NCBI RefSeq assembly: GCF_030272615.1
Contig: NC_081406.1
Location: 458,704,072 to 458,768,071, forward strand
Direction: 5' to 3'
Origin: Cryptomeria japonica
Lineage: Eukaryota; Streptophyta; Pinopsida; Cupressales; Cupressaceae
DNA length: 64,000 bases
This document shows, piece after piece, positions 10,229 to 22,300 of this stretch. How positions within the stretch are numbered: the first letter of the stretch is position 1; every line of letters starts with the position of its first letter. The position numbers and the translations under genes are program-made. The notes below the pieces were generated by a model, which was not told the origin of the DNA, did not search any database, and saw only the letters and a list, made by a program, of their open reading frames with translations.

Positions 10229-13200
10229 AATTTGGATAAGTTAATGAGGTACCCATTTTGAGGGGTGAGCTGGAAGTGCATTTTAGGCACAAATGTAGAT
10301 TTTATTGAGTAGCTTACTTTGAGCGATTACATCTTTTTCCTTATTGATTGTCATGGAGAAATTCAAGTTGGATTCAATTCTATGCATAAATGTGAGTCAG
10401 CCTGCAAAATTTCAAGTTCTAACAAATCCATTTGCAGTTTGTGTGGTTTGACTAGTCCATGTTTCGACAGCTAGTCAGAGCCCTGTTTCGCACAAGTGTA
10501 AAAGTTACCTCAGTAAGCGTAATGCCATAATGTTTGTTCCAGGTTCATTTGGCCATCATTTTCAATCTTCCGTACTTTCAGTGTCGTATTAGTTAATGTA
10601 GCCATTTTTGTGAGTGCGCCGTTTGCATCCTATTAGTCTGGTGATTGAACTGAGAATTATAAGTTTTAATATGTACTTCAAGGTACCTATGTTTCAAATT
10701 TGAGGGCCTATGGAGGTCATTTGATATTTTTGAGAAAGGCGTCATGTGTTGCCAGGACATTGACTTCATCAGGTCCGTAGTGTCGACAAAGCCAGTTTGT
10801 CATTTTCGCCGATTAATATCTCTTCGCTCGGGACTCATCTTGAGAAACTAATTTTTTGATTTCATGCTTGTATATCATAGTACACGCCTGTCAGACGGCG
10901 AGCTCCAGAAAGGTGTTTTGATAGGTTTGAAAAATATGTCTTCACGATTAAATGCGAAAACATGGCACAAGTGCCTTAAAGTCGTAGAATGCAGATTAAT
11001 GATCTAAAAATGATGCCGATTGTTTCCAGAGGTATGTTTGAGGTCTGTGAATCATTTCAAAGGTCAATTGTATGAAAACAAATTTTTTTTTAGGTGGGCC
11101 CACTTTGGGGCTCGACTGCAATTCGCCAATGGGATGGTGAGAGGTGATTTCAATTTGCTTGTTTTTTATGGATTGATGAGTGTGTTTCTTGCACTCTGGT
11201 GGCAAACCTCAAATATTTTAGAGAGATATTAAATTTACCAATATATATTATTGATTGGGCATGCGCATATGAAAATGAAGAGGTTAGTCTTGCATTGAAA
11301 GAAATGCTTAAAATGAATGTGGTAAAGAAGAGTTTTCATTATTTTGATAAAGGCACACAAAGATAGTCCATCATGACAATCTCTGCTATGTTTTAGTGAA
11401 TAAAATTCGTAGGGTAATGGCAGCCAACAAATACCTTCAAGAAAATGCAATGGTCAGCAAATGACTTCTTCTCTCCCCCCTGCGTGACATGGAGGATGGT
11501 AAAAGAGCAACGTTGGAGTTTTGATGAAATGCAGCAGCAAACAACACACAACCAAATTCAATGGCAAATGCAAAATGATAGTTCACATGGTGAAGAGGGG
11601 GGGCCAGATTGAAAATTAAAGCAATTTCTAGAATACTTGTTGGGCGTGGTGTTTTGGAGTTGCAGTGCTATGGTGAGTGCCAATGTCCCCTACATGGTGG
11701 ATAGGGAACAACAAGAAATGTGGTGTTTGAAGGATCCAGCATTGAGCTCTTAAATGAGTGCAAACAACAAGCAACCAAAACAAATGAAATCTCCTCCCTC
11801 ACGTGGGTGTATGGGCAGTGTTGAAACCAAGGCAATGTAAAAATCTAGACCTCCAAGTCTCACATGGTAGTTGAAATGGTTTGCAGAATCCTCCCAGCAG
11901 TCCACGTGGGGATTGGAGAAGGGTTGTAGAAGAAATCTAAGCTAGGCGTGGTGGTTGGTGAAAAAGCCATAGAATCCATTAAGCAAAAATAGAATGTTGG
12001 TATCCTCCATGTAATTTGTGGAATGGGCATTTTGTTTTAATAAACAACAATCAAATGCAAAGTGCCCAGGACGTGGTGTGGTATGGGTAAAAGGGGATAC
12101 AACAACAGTTTTGTAACTTCAGCATTTAGAAACCCCATCACCCTTGCTAGCATTCTTTCGTCCTTGCTGGTAGAAGAAATTGAAGCTTCAGCAGAATGCA
12201 AAACATACTCACAGCAGCAACTTCCTCCTTTCATGGAAGCCAGTGAAGGGTGGAGAGATTTTAAATGAAGTGGAAATTGTCAGCTAGTATGGGGTTTGCA
12301 TTTTTTTTATGAAACTCCAAGTAATGCAATGTGGCTAATGTGGAATGTTGTCTTCTCCTCCCTTCGCGTGATCTTCTGCAGTGTGTGTATAAGGCAATCT
12401 CCATTAAAACCCCAAGCAAGGCACCAAAGAAGAGAGTTAGTCCTCCCTCTATGTAAAACTTTCAAGCAAGATGCACTTTCTGGGCAAGTCTTTTACCCCA
12501 CATTCAATGGGAAGTTGTACTTTTTAATGTGTATAAGCATAAACAAAAACATCCATAGTGTCAAAGCCATCTGGCCTTTTGATAGACGGTGCCTATGGGC
12601 GCCCAAGGTGGGCCCACACGTGGGCATAGATCTTGAGTTGACAGAGGAGGTGACTGAGCAGCGACCAAGTGGACCTCATGTAGGCACGCTTCTCGAGACA
12701 AATGGACAAATTTTGCAGGGAAGGGTCAGCTTAACTAGTGAGCAAGTCCGAGATGATCCGACGAAGCGTGTGATTTCGTGGGCCGAATATGCACGCGAGT
12801 TACACCCTGCAAAATGGAAAAAAAGGTAAATATCATGCAGGTTCCAACTGATCAGATGATCTGCCCGGTTTTGCAGGCCAAAGTTGCTCGCCAGTTAAGC
12901 CTTGTGAAATAGAGAAATGCGAAATGGCAAAAAAGGCAAAAATGCAGCATGGTATAGGTCGAGCAAGTTCAGAGCAGATCGACGGCCTGTGCGGTTTCAT
13001 GGAGTGAAGATGCACGTCAGATAAACCCTGCGAAATGGCAAAAGCTAGGTGGTGCACAAGTGGCAGGTCCAGTCAGTAGTCTAGTAGGTGGGTCCCGGTG
13101 AGGTGGCGATGACGTGGTGCAGAGGTGGTGCCTAGGTGGACGACAAGCAAGCGGACACATGGCGAATTGACGAGGTGTCATCCCAGGTGGCACCCAGTGG

Positions 13201-14670
13201 ACCCCATCGACCAATCAGAGGCCATCACATGGCAAAGCGTCAGGGCACAAGCAGAGCAAAAATCAAATTTAAAATCAGTAAATTACATAGTGCAAACTAT
13301 ATCAAATAAATGAAAAATTTAAATGATGTGCACAAATGGGTAATTAATTCGCCTAGGGCTCAATTTTGGCCAAAATATAAAGTGTTATATGTTTTCGGAA
13401 AGCTCTCGGAATGAGGAATCTGATTATGGAGTTAATTTTGGTGAAGATCAGATATTTTGGGAGTAGTTTGGTCGAGAATGAAATTCAGTTAGAGAGGAGA
13501 CACTTGGCAATTCAATTGCAGATTTGATTTGGTTCCCTCTCCTTCTTATTCCCAATTCTTCTCATTTGTAAGGGTTCCACAATTCTATGAGAGTGGATCT
13601 ATTTTTCATGGCTTCCATTTTCTGAAGATCTTGACCCAAGTTTGTAAATGCTTCTTTTTGGTTTCAAGGTATAGAGATTTCAGTGCAGTGTTCTAAATGT
13701 GGTTTTAGTTGCAGGTCTTGCATGTGTCAGGCATAAGTAAATTCCACACAATATTGTCTCTAGGTATGTATTTCATTATCATAAATTGAATCCTCAAGGA
13801 GGATGAAATTAGTCAATTTCAAGGAGATTGTTGTGGCTGTTGATAGGTATCCTTCAATGAAGGTTTTAAATTCTGTAGGCAGTCATAAATGATGAAATAT
13901 GTATCCAGATTTGATAAATTTGTGAATGAATCAAATAGTGCATTAATATAAGGTATTGATGCATGAATATCTTATTTAAGGAAAATAAACTTGCATCTAT
14001 GATTTATATTTGTAGTTCTGTGTGTGACTCTACTGCCCAATGAACAAGGCACTAGTCTTTGACAGATTTGGGAATGGTCTCAGAACAACAATTTTAAAAG
14101 AAAATCTATTTCCCTTTATGTTTAGGGGTTGTGTTCTTTCAATCCAAGCTCTTTTTCATTTGTGGTTTATATAGATCTATCCAATCTATAGTGTGTTTCT
14201 AAATTGGATGAGTTTGTGGAATGCTCTATCTGCTTCATTGATTCTATCATGGTGAGTGAATAAGTTTGATTCAGTGCATCAAAAGGGTGTCCCCCCTAGG
14301 TCTAGCAGAACCTGAAGTGCAGGAGGATCAATTAAGGTCCTATGTTATGTTGTCCAAGCCCTGATGTGTTTCATAGACTAAAATTGGCCATTTCATAGAA
14401 GGATTGCAGGTATACTTGGGTTATCACTTTTGGTGAACAACAACATCAATCCGATGACTCTATTGAAAATATTTTGGGGAGTTGATGCTAGAGTTATACA
14501 CTTTAGAATGTTTTCTAAAAGTGTACTGGAAGTAATACTGGAATATTACAGAGAATGATACAGGGAACATGAATTGAAGACAAATGCTCTGACCGAGACT
14601 CAGTCGATATACAATAGCAGGAAATAACTTCTTACAAAAACAAATTATGTTTTAGTTCTTTTCTTTTTTT
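10229..14670 (+). repeat. Non-copia block replacing copia-2 RNase H
   Basis: About 4.4 kb with no supportable gene. Copia similarity stops after GIVARF (about 10228) and resumes at 14668 with GCATTGTTGTCAAAAGGGG, the untranslated stretch that follows RNase H in copia-1 (about 1309). The block holds a GGGCCCAC landmark (11097), recurring CACGTGG- or CACATGG-like motifs between 11480 and 12080, a degenerate triple repeat (12740-13057), and AT-rich unique-looking text from 13260 on. I found no clear terminal repeats or target duplication. A deletion plus insertion, or capture of a non-coding LTR element, are both possible. Confidence 0.6.
12740..13057 (+). repeat. Degenerate tandem repeat, three units of about 100-115 bp
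   Basis: Three diverged units at roughly 12740-12841, 12842-12957 and 12958-13057. Each ends in a form of GCGAAATGGCAAAA, preceded by a form of GCACGCGAGTTACACCCTG, with GATCGACG- or GATCCGACG-like text near the start. An open reading frame of 177 codons overlaps the first unit but has no recognisable domain. Confidence 0.65.
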
Positions 14671-14915
14671 TTCGCATTGTTGTCAAAAGGGGAGAAGACC
14701 AATGTTTGAGAGAAGACCTACCAATGGGGAAGAAGACTTACCAAAGGGGGAGAAGACTAGTATATGGGAGAAGATTGAGAGAAGAATACATATTGAAATA
14801 AAGACTAAAAACAGAAGAGAAGTCTAATGTATGGGGGAGAGCATTTCAAGCATTTCAGAATCACAACAATCCAAATCTTTTACAGGTCAAATCAATTGGT
14901 TTTACCATCAATGCC

Positions 14916-14927
14916 AAATGGGGAGAT
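14916..14927 (+). promoter_or_regulatory. copia-2 polypurine tract
   Basis: AAATGGGGAGAT directly precedes the 3' LTR and follows the conserved CCATCAATGCC. It has one base different from the copia-1 tract. Confidence 0.85.
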
Positions 14928-16439
14928 TGTTGGCAATATTACATTATAACAGACAATGAAAGATTGTTGACATTTCAATAAGGATATTGAGAAGGTTGTT
15001 GATGATTATGGACATAACTGATTAAAGATGTTTTACTATCTTGATATTATTATTTTGTCATTGATGTCAAGAAACTGATTTTCTAATTCAATATGATGTT
15101 GCCATATCTTGAGAAGTGTGATATGAAGATTATAAAGAAGTCGGTAAAAGACACAGGAAAGAATATGATGAATAAGGGGATAAGTTATTCAATGGGCAAC
15201 TACTACCGAGTTAGACAATGATGAGATCATGATGTTTTAGATTGTTTTAACATCATACATATATTGTAAAATCTAAAGGTTAATACTATACTATGTTATC
15301 AGGCAAAGAACCTAGTCGGTAAACCCTAAAGTTATCGCTATCGGTTAATGAAGGCAGAATGTCTACCAAGTAAAGTTTAGTATTCACTGAGTTACAACCG
15401 AGCTATAATAGAATGCATTAAATGTTTACATGTGATATTTAATGAAGGAAGCTGATGAGCTGGAGTGAATTCAATGATTGGTAAGCCCTGCATGAAGATT
15501 GTTAAAGAATCTATGGTAAAGAAAGATCGGTATGAAGATCTACAGCTCGGATTGAACTGCAATACCCTAACACAAGTTCCAAGGCAAATATGCAAGTTCC
15601 AAGGTGGGGTGAAATGTTTTCAAATCAAAGAATACATTGAACCTGGACAAGATTGAAGATCTGATGGCTATGATTGATAATGGGAAATGTGATCAAGGAG
15701 ATTAAGCGGTTAGAAGATTGTTTATAAATAGGAAACTGTTGATTAAACAATGTATGCGGGCAAGTGTATGCACAGGGATGCTACATAGTGATTACCGAGC
15801 ACAGAAGCTTGAAGACCTATTAGAATAACAGAGTATAGATGCCTAGCAGATAGACAAGATTAGTTCTATGTCTATATTGTATTGAACAAATAGGAATCTT
15901 CTTTAGCATTTTAGATGTGAAGTTGCAGATAGATTTTTATTACTGTTATTTTGTGAAAGTGACAGAAAATCTCTTAACCCAGTGGACTTAACAGCTTTAT
16001 ATGTAAATCTTCTAGCAAGGTGACATTCTTATTGAGTGTTTGAAATCCTTTGACAAGGTCACTTCTAACAAAGTTAAGATCCTAACAGATCTGAGGGAAA
16101 TCCCTTAACCGGGTCACATCTAGCAATATGTTTGTAATCTTTAACAGGATTTGCTTTTAACCGAGCATACTCTAGAAGAGTATATTTCTTAGTGGGTCCA
16201 AAATCCCACACTGGTTTTTCCCTATTTGGGTTTCCAGGTTAAATCTAGTGTTATGACATTTATATTGTTCATATGCTTTTGAGTTTGCATGTTTGACAGT
16301 TTCTGGTTATATGACTGATATATATGTTACCGAGGTTGAATCTAATGTTTCAATGGATGATTAAGTTTGTATGATTCACCTCCCCCTCTTTTCTTGTTGG
16401 CTATTGGATTTGTACTTATATTAATTATCAGAACTATCA
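14928..16439 (+). repeat. copia-2 3' LTR
   Basis: A 1512-bp copy of the 5' LTR (5036-6569), starting TGTTGGCAATATT and ending ACTATCA. It lacks the 24-bp duplication of the 5' copy. By eye the two differ at scattered sites, mostly transitions, so the insertion is not recent. The hairpin array recurs at about 15970-16190. Confidence 0.93.
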
Positions 16440-16444
16440 CTTAG
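16440..16444 (+). repeat. copia-2 target-site duplication, right copy
   Basis: CTTAG follows the 3' LTR; its partner at 5031-5035 is CTTAC. The LINE frame resumes at 16445. Confidence 0.85.
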
Positions 16445-18190
16445 TTGGGGCTCCCCTTATGCCATGATCCTCCGGATACCTTTTGGGGAGCCTTGGTGGA
16501 TAAATTCCACAAAAAGTTGTCTGGATGGAAGGGTTCTCTTCTTTGTCAAGCAGGTAAGGTTCAATTACTGAGATACACTCTTCAAAGTATTCCTCTCTAT
16601 GCTATCAGTCTGTTTAGGATTCCTGATAAGTATGCTGAGGCCATTGAAAAGATTTAGAGATCCTTTTTATGGATAGGGGTTGAGGAGAAGAAGATAATGA
16701 ACTTGATTGCTTGGGAGAAGGTCTACAAGCCTATAAAGAAAGGAGGTATGGGCCTTAGAAGAATAAGAGACATGAATAATTACCTTATGGCCAAGCGGAT
16801 TTGGAGAGGTTATAGAAATCAAGGAGAGTGGAAAACGATATGGGATAACAAATATAAAAGTCAATGTCTGAACCTTCAAAGCTTCCTCAAGGCAGAGATT
16901 ATCCCAATTGGATCCAACATATGGAAAAATGTATCTAGGACAAGAGACTTAATTGCCAAAGGTACAAAATGGAAATTGGGAAAAGGGAATCTTATCCGAT
17001 TCTGGGAAGACCCTTTTGAATGAAAATTCTGAGTGGAACAAATTTCAGAATCAATGCAAAGAAAGATTTGGAATCAAGGTGGAGGATTACTGGAAAGATG
17101 GACAGTGGAAGGACTTGTCTCAGGTGGACCAGTCATGAACTCTATGGTGAGGATTGAAGAAGAAGACAATTTAATTCGGAAACTCATAGCTAGTGGTTCT
17201 TTTACAACCGCCTCTTTCTATCATCAACAGTTCTACAACATGGAAAGTCCATGCTGGGATAAAGCATGGGTGAAAGGCCTCACACCTAAGATAGACATTT
17301 TCTTCTGGATAGCCCTTCAAGATAAAATTCTTACTACTGAGAATATCAGAAAAAGAGGTTTTAGCATGCCTAGTTTCTGTATTCTTTGTAAGCAGAATGA
17401 GGAGACTATAAACTATATGCTCTTTCATTGCCCTTTCTCTGTTGATGTTTGGGGAAGCTGTCTGGATCACTTCAAAGTCAGTTCAGGTTTCCCCAACTCA
17501 ATTTAGGAGATTTTCAATTCATGGCATCATCCTTCAAAAAACAAAACCACTACCTTATTATGGAAAATTGCTTTACCTCACATGTGTTGGGGCATATGGA
17601 AAGAGAGAAATGATAGAGTTTTCAGAGAAAAGACTACTAAGGCTAAAATTGTGTTTGAAAAAATAAGAAGTATAGTGGAAAATATGAATATCATAGGCAG
17701 TATGGATACTCCTCATAATAAGGATGATCAATTTATCTACAAAAAGTGGAGATTAAAGGTTCAAGAGTGCTTTCAGAGCAACCCTAGAGAGGGAGTGATA
17801 TGGATCATCTCGCCTAGGGGATGGATGAAAATTAATTTTGATGGGGTCTCAAAGGGTAACCTGGGTGTTGCAGGCTGTGGCGTGGTCCTAAGGGATGAAT
17901 GGGGAATATGCAAAATCATAAAATGTATTCCCATAGGAAATCTGACTAATCATGTTGTCGAAGCCATGGCGGCTTACCATGGGGTGAACCTTTCCAAGGA
18001 AGCCAAATGGACTAAATTTTGGTGTGAAGTAGACTCCTTAAACATAATCAATTACTTAAATATGAAATTCCTGCCTTCTTGGTCAATTAGTAATGCTATT
18101 AAAGCAACTAGGAAAATCAGTGAAGAATTTGAAATGTGTGTTTTTACATGTGTATAGGGAGGTCAACTCCTGCATTGACTGGGCAGCCAA
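16445..18190 (+). pseudogene. LINE ORF2, RT thumb, zinc-binding region and RNase H
   Basis: The LINE text resumes with LGLPLC, the block that normally follows the RT palm in plant L1 elements. Next come KLSGWKG, QAGKVQLL and WEKVYKPIKKGGMGLR, then a zf-RVT-like region at about 17200-17460 (FFWIALQDKILT, CILCKQNEETINYMLFHC). A type I RNase H lies in 17800-18190: INFDGVSKGNLGVAGCG with its first Asp at 17840-17842, NHVVEAMA, CEVDS and a closing VYREVN...DWAANLA. Frameshifts lie near 17023, 17500 and 18141. The RNase H acidic residues appear kept, but the ORF as a whole is broken. Confidence 0.88.
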
Positions 18191-18493
18191 CCTGGCTTGA
18201 TAAATGAGAGACATCATTACTAGTTATGGTGAAATGGAGATTGCAAGTGAAATGAAATCCTTGCTCAGTCAGGACCAGAGCCAGACAAGGCAATGTGGTA
18301 CTTTTAATCATTATTTTTAATGACCTTTCCACCTTTTTCGATTCAGGGTTTTCTCAAAGATAATGAGCATTTATATAGGTGCCTTATCATTATTATTTGG
18401 CACAGATACTGGACGTTATTAGAGAATAACCATAGAAACCAGAGGAGAGGCTATCAAATTGAGAGAAGGAATTGCAAGGAAGGTACTGGAAAA

Positions 18494-18581
18494 ATGGGAG
18501 GTAACAAAAAAAGATTTGAACCTACTTCCTGCTTTGACTGGAGAAAGAACAAAGAATTCTGGGATATCCTTTAGCAGGGGG
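18494..18581 (+). pseudogene. LINE 3' accessory ORF, 5' end
   Basis: This is the start of an extra ORF downstream of RNase H. The ATG at 18494 opens MGGNKKRFEPTSCFDWRKNK and continues to a TAG near 18571. The gypsy-1 insertion cuts it at 18581. Removing gypsy-1 and one GGGGG copy leaves the frame continuous into 29615. The same MGG start opens the gypsy-1 accessory ORF at 26013, which may be chance. The choice of start is uncertain because frames upstream are broken. Confidence 0.55.
18577..18581 (+). repeat. gypsy-1 target-site duplication, left copy
   Basis: GGGGG before the 5' LTR matches GGGGG at 29610-29614 after the 3' LTR. Homopolymer context lowers certainty slightly, but the host frame is restored across it. 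Confidence 0.8.
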
Positions 18582-19825
18582 TGATAAGTCGATGCTTTGA
18601 CATGTTTTTTATCATGAATCTTAGGTATTTTGGTATCTTTTGGGTTGCATTGTGATAGTAAAGTATTGTGAACTGACTATATATAATCCATGTTTTAAAA
18701 CTAAACTTAAGAAATCATGTTTGAACTTTGTTAGTTAATTCCTGCAGCCAAATGATTTGTCCCTGTGATATGCAGATTATTTAGGATAATGTCATATGTG
18801 AGTTAATGAATGTATTAATTAAGTAAGATACATATGCATGTCCTTGTATGTTGTTTTTGTTTCAGTGTAGATAATAATTGATGCTGCAGTGGATGATTTT
18901 TTTTTGCGCCTAAGGACTGGAGAATCATGTTCAGATAACTAGCAGTCAAACTGAAGGGGATTCGAGCAAGTGCAATGTATGGCATAATCAGAGTAGTCAT
19001 ACTTCACCATGGGAGTTTAACTCTGGTGCATATTGAATTCACAAAATATCGCTTTGGTGTGCAAAGACTGTGGTTCGGTTTCAGATCCACAGTTCCTGTA
19101 GTCAAGTTGTCAGTTATCTCCTTCATCTGACAATTATCTGCCTCTTCTTTTGGGCGTAACTTGAGTTGTCCATTGTAATTGATCTTTTATTTATAATAAG
19201 CTCTTCCTTCTTTCTTAGAGTTAGACAGAAAGGAAAGGAATTGAGCAGAGTTTTGTCAAGCATTCTGAATTTTTCTCTTTTAGAATATGTAATTATTTTT
19301 ATGAAGAAATGAATAAGAATATGTTGTTCTGATCTGTTAATAGTACTTTGTTGGGAGTTTGATATCACTCATCCAAGGGGGCCCACTTGGTGAGTGATCC
19401 TATGTTTATGATCATTGAAGTTAGTTTTTACTTAGTTGCAGTAGAAGTTCATGACTGGATTGTTCCTACAGCCACTGGAAATAGATCTGTTGACTGTTCC
19501 TGCAGCCAAGACAGAACGGTGTGATTTTTGTTATTTTCATTAGATCATTTCAGTAGTGTTTTGTGAAGCTTTCATGTAGCCTTTTAAGATTTCCATTCCT
19601 GCCTTTCCTTTTTGCATAATGTTTGTCACTGCAGTAATGCAGAATAATCATTTAAGGAGCTTAGTGCATATATATTGTAGACCCATTTCAAGTTTTACGT
19701 TCTTGGATTGATAACGAAATGAACACCAACCATGAAAATAGTAAACTCTACCATATGAATGTCCAAACTTTGGATTGAGATTTAAATTAGAGGTATTATT
19801 ATTATCATTATAGTTGGGGTAGATA
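18582..19825 (+). repeat. gypsy-1 5' LTR
   Basis: A 1244-bp LTR starting TGATAAGTCGATGC and ending GGGGTAGATA, where the 3' copy ends GGGGTAGACA. It contains TTCCTGCAGCCA-type motifs at 18739, 19463 and 19497. A TATAATA near 19192 is a possible TATA box. Confidence 0.93.
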
Positions 19826-19829
19826 TTTT

Positions 19830-19847
19830 TGGTGTCGTTGCTGGGGA
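19830..19847 (+). promoter_or_regulatory. gypsy-1 primer binding site (tRNA-Asp type)
   Basis: TGGTGTCGTTGCTGGGGA lies just after the 5' LTR. It matches the widespread plant tRNA-Asp primer site TGGCGCCGTTGCCGGGGA at 15 of 18 positions, and all three differences are C->T. Confidence 0.88.
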
Positions 19848-19918
19848 TTGTGACAAGCTAAGAACCTTTTATGATTATTTTAGTTTCTAGTTAATTGTTT
19901 GAAATTTCATGAATCTGC

Positions 19919-21660
19919 TTGCATAATAGAAGAAGAGATGCCAGAGGTAGATTTATGCCCACTCCTACTACTCATGCAGAAGATAATTTTCTAAATATAA
20001 ACCCTTTTGCTGTATTGTATCAAGTCCCACAGAATTTGAATCACCCCGAGTCTAAATTTCCAGAAGGTAGTCTTCAGTTCCTTTTTGGTCTACAAGAAGA
20101 AGAATTTCCTATAGTAATAACCCCCACAAGTCCAATGCAAGGGAACCCATCTCCTGTTGGGAATAATCCACCACCACCACCTAGTCCAACATTTGAGTTT
20201 CCCATCTCTGACCAACATGATAATGCTAACCTCAAGAACATTCCAACATCTTCACTTCCTAAATTCTATGGGTTGGTGACAGAGGATCCAGATACATTTA
20301 TGTTTGAGTTCGATGTTCTTTGTAAGAGTTTTGACTATACTACATATGCCCATAGACTCATAATTTTTCCAGCCACTTTGAAGGAGTCATCCTTGAGATG
20401 GTTTATGAGCTTGGGTAGTAGCACAATCAACACATGGGATGAGATGAAACGGTTGTTTCTTGCAAAATATAAAGATTATTGTAGAGGCACTGATCATCAT
20501 GGGGATGATATCTTTAGAATGACACAAACTGAAGATGAGAGCCTTGAGGATTATCTGGAAAGGTTTTTGTTTAGTGTCAAGAAGTCCAAGCATAGTACTC
20601 TGAATGAAGATTCCCTCAAATTGATATTCTTGAGGGGTATCAGTGATGAATGCACCGATTCCTTAGATCTCATGGGAGGAGGTGACATTACACAATCTAC
20701 TTGGGCTGAAATAAGACAAATTTGCAAGAAGTATTCTAGATCTACTTCTAAGAAGAATAGGAGATTTAAGCCAGGGGCACCATTATCATCATCTGGAACT
20801 AGATTTTTTAGATTGGAACTTAGCCATCTGTTAAAAGATTTTAAGGAGGATATTATAAACACTATGGCTACTCAGTTGGATACATTGGCAACTAAGAAGA
20901 AGCATGAGGAAGTTGATGCATTTCTTGTAGAATTCTGTCCTCATTGTAAGCAGTGGAAGAAAGATTCCAGATGTAAGATGGCTGCAAATGTTGAGGTACT
21001 TGATTTCAAACCAATTCAAGGTGAGGATGAACAAGTCTTCTATGTTGCTCAAAGAAGACCAAATTTTCAAAGACAAGGTATGCCACCTAATCCACTTTCT
21101 TTTTCTAGTTATAGTGGTAATTCTTATGCACCAAATAACCAATGGCAACCATAGTATTCTCAAAATTTTGGTAATTATCCACATTGGTATGGATCACAAG
21201 GCCAAGGACAACAATTTGCTAATCAAATCCCCCAGTGGCAGCAGCCACAGGGAAACTAGTATCCACCTCAGGGTTCAGGGAACCAGTTTCAAGGGAATTG
21301 ACAACCTACCTCTCAATGGAGGGGAAACCCATCATGGTCATCCCAATCTTCTAGATATCAGCCCCCTGCTCAGCAGCCACAACCTCCTACTTTAATGCCT
21401 CCTCCTATAGCTATAGTTGCACCTCCTAAGCCAACGCAGCTGCCTACTCAACCGTTGCCTAATCCAAATATCAAATCTCAGCAGCAACAACAAGCTTATT
21501 TAGTTGATGCTAATCAATACCTAGCCTATTCTTTATCACTAGATGATATTCACCTTTGATCTGGGACAACTCTACCTAATCCCTCTCATCCGGTTATTAC
21601 TAAGGTACAAGAAGAGCAGCCAATCTCTAATCCTAAAGATGTAATACCTCATAATCAAAT
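19919..21660 (+). pseudogene. gypsy-1 gag
   Basis: Open for 411 codons from 19919 to 21154. It starts MHNRRRDARGRFMPTP, has a proline-rich stretch, then a Retrotrans_gag domain at about residues 120-260 (LPKFYGLVTEDPDTFMFEFD, LKESSLRWFMSLG, TWDEMKRLFLAKY, DESLEDYLERF). A CPHC/C cluster near residue 342 may be a residual zinc site. After the TAG at 21152 the frame goes on through a Gln/Pro-rich tail to about 21660 with stops near 21259, 21298 and 21557, so the original gag was longer. The start is not certain, since upstream frames are unclear. Confidence 0.9.
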
Positions 21661-21682
21661 ATTACCACCATTTCCCCATAGA

Positions 21683-22300
21683 TTGAAAGACAAAGAAGTT
21701 TCCACTGAACAACAGCAAAGCTTTGATATTCTTGATCAACTAAAGCACATTTGTGTTAAAATTCCATTGTTGCAAGCAATAAAGGATGTCCCAATATATG
21801 GTAAGGCATTGAGAGAAGCATGCCTAAAGAAACCTGGTAGAAAGAAAAAGGATCCACAAACAGTTCATGTTATGGGTAAATTGGCTGATATTATGTTAGG
21901 AAAAATTGCTATTCCAAAGTATTTTGATACAGGTAGTCCTGTTGTGAGTATAGTCATTAATGGCAGTCAAATAAAAAATGTTTTTGTTGATCTAGGGGCA
22001 ACCATTAATGTAATGACAAGGGAAGTAATGAAACATCTAGAGATAGATAGTTTAAGGGCTACACCCATAGTTCTCCAACTTGCTGATGGCTCTGTAGTAA
22101 GACCTGATGGTATCATAGAGGATATAGTAGTTATTCTAGATTCCTGGGAATATCCTGCAGACTTTATGATTTTATCTCCAAAAGCAACATTGGGGGGGAT
22201 ATCCAGTCATTTTGGGAAGACCATGGTTTGCCACAACTAATGCATATATTGGGTGTAGATCAGGGGACATGACTATTTCAGATGGCAGTTCCACAAAAAC
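21683..22300 (+). pseudogene. gypsy-1 aspartic protease
   Basis: Reads KDVPIYGKALREACLKKPGR, then the retropepsin active site VDLGATINVM with Asp at 21989-21991. DLGA instead of DSGA is normal in Athila/Tat-type plant elements. LQLADGSVVRPDGIIED follows. The frame is lost in a run of G at about 22193-22198; it continues one base shifted with GRPWFATTNAYIGCRSGDM. The protein cuts the polyprotein in working elements. Confidence 0.88.

Larger units (their letters stand above)
5036..16439 (+). mobile_element. copia-2, complete Ty1/copia retrotransposon
   Basis: An 11.4-kb LTR element with LTRs at 5036-6569 and 14928-16439, a tRNA-iMet primer site, gag, protease, integrase, reverse transcriptase and a polypurine tract. 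The order protease, integrase, RT is that of Ty1/copia. RNase H is missing and its place holds about 4.4 kb of unrelated non-coding DNA (10229-14670). It sits in the LINE reverse transcriptase with a 5-bp target duplication. All domains carry stops or active-site changes, so it is immobile. Confidence 0.93.

Noticed and set aside
12296-12829. 177-codon ORF in the block inside copia-2
   Set aside because: No recognisable domain, no start context, and its end overlaps a degenerate tandem repeat. Treated as chance.
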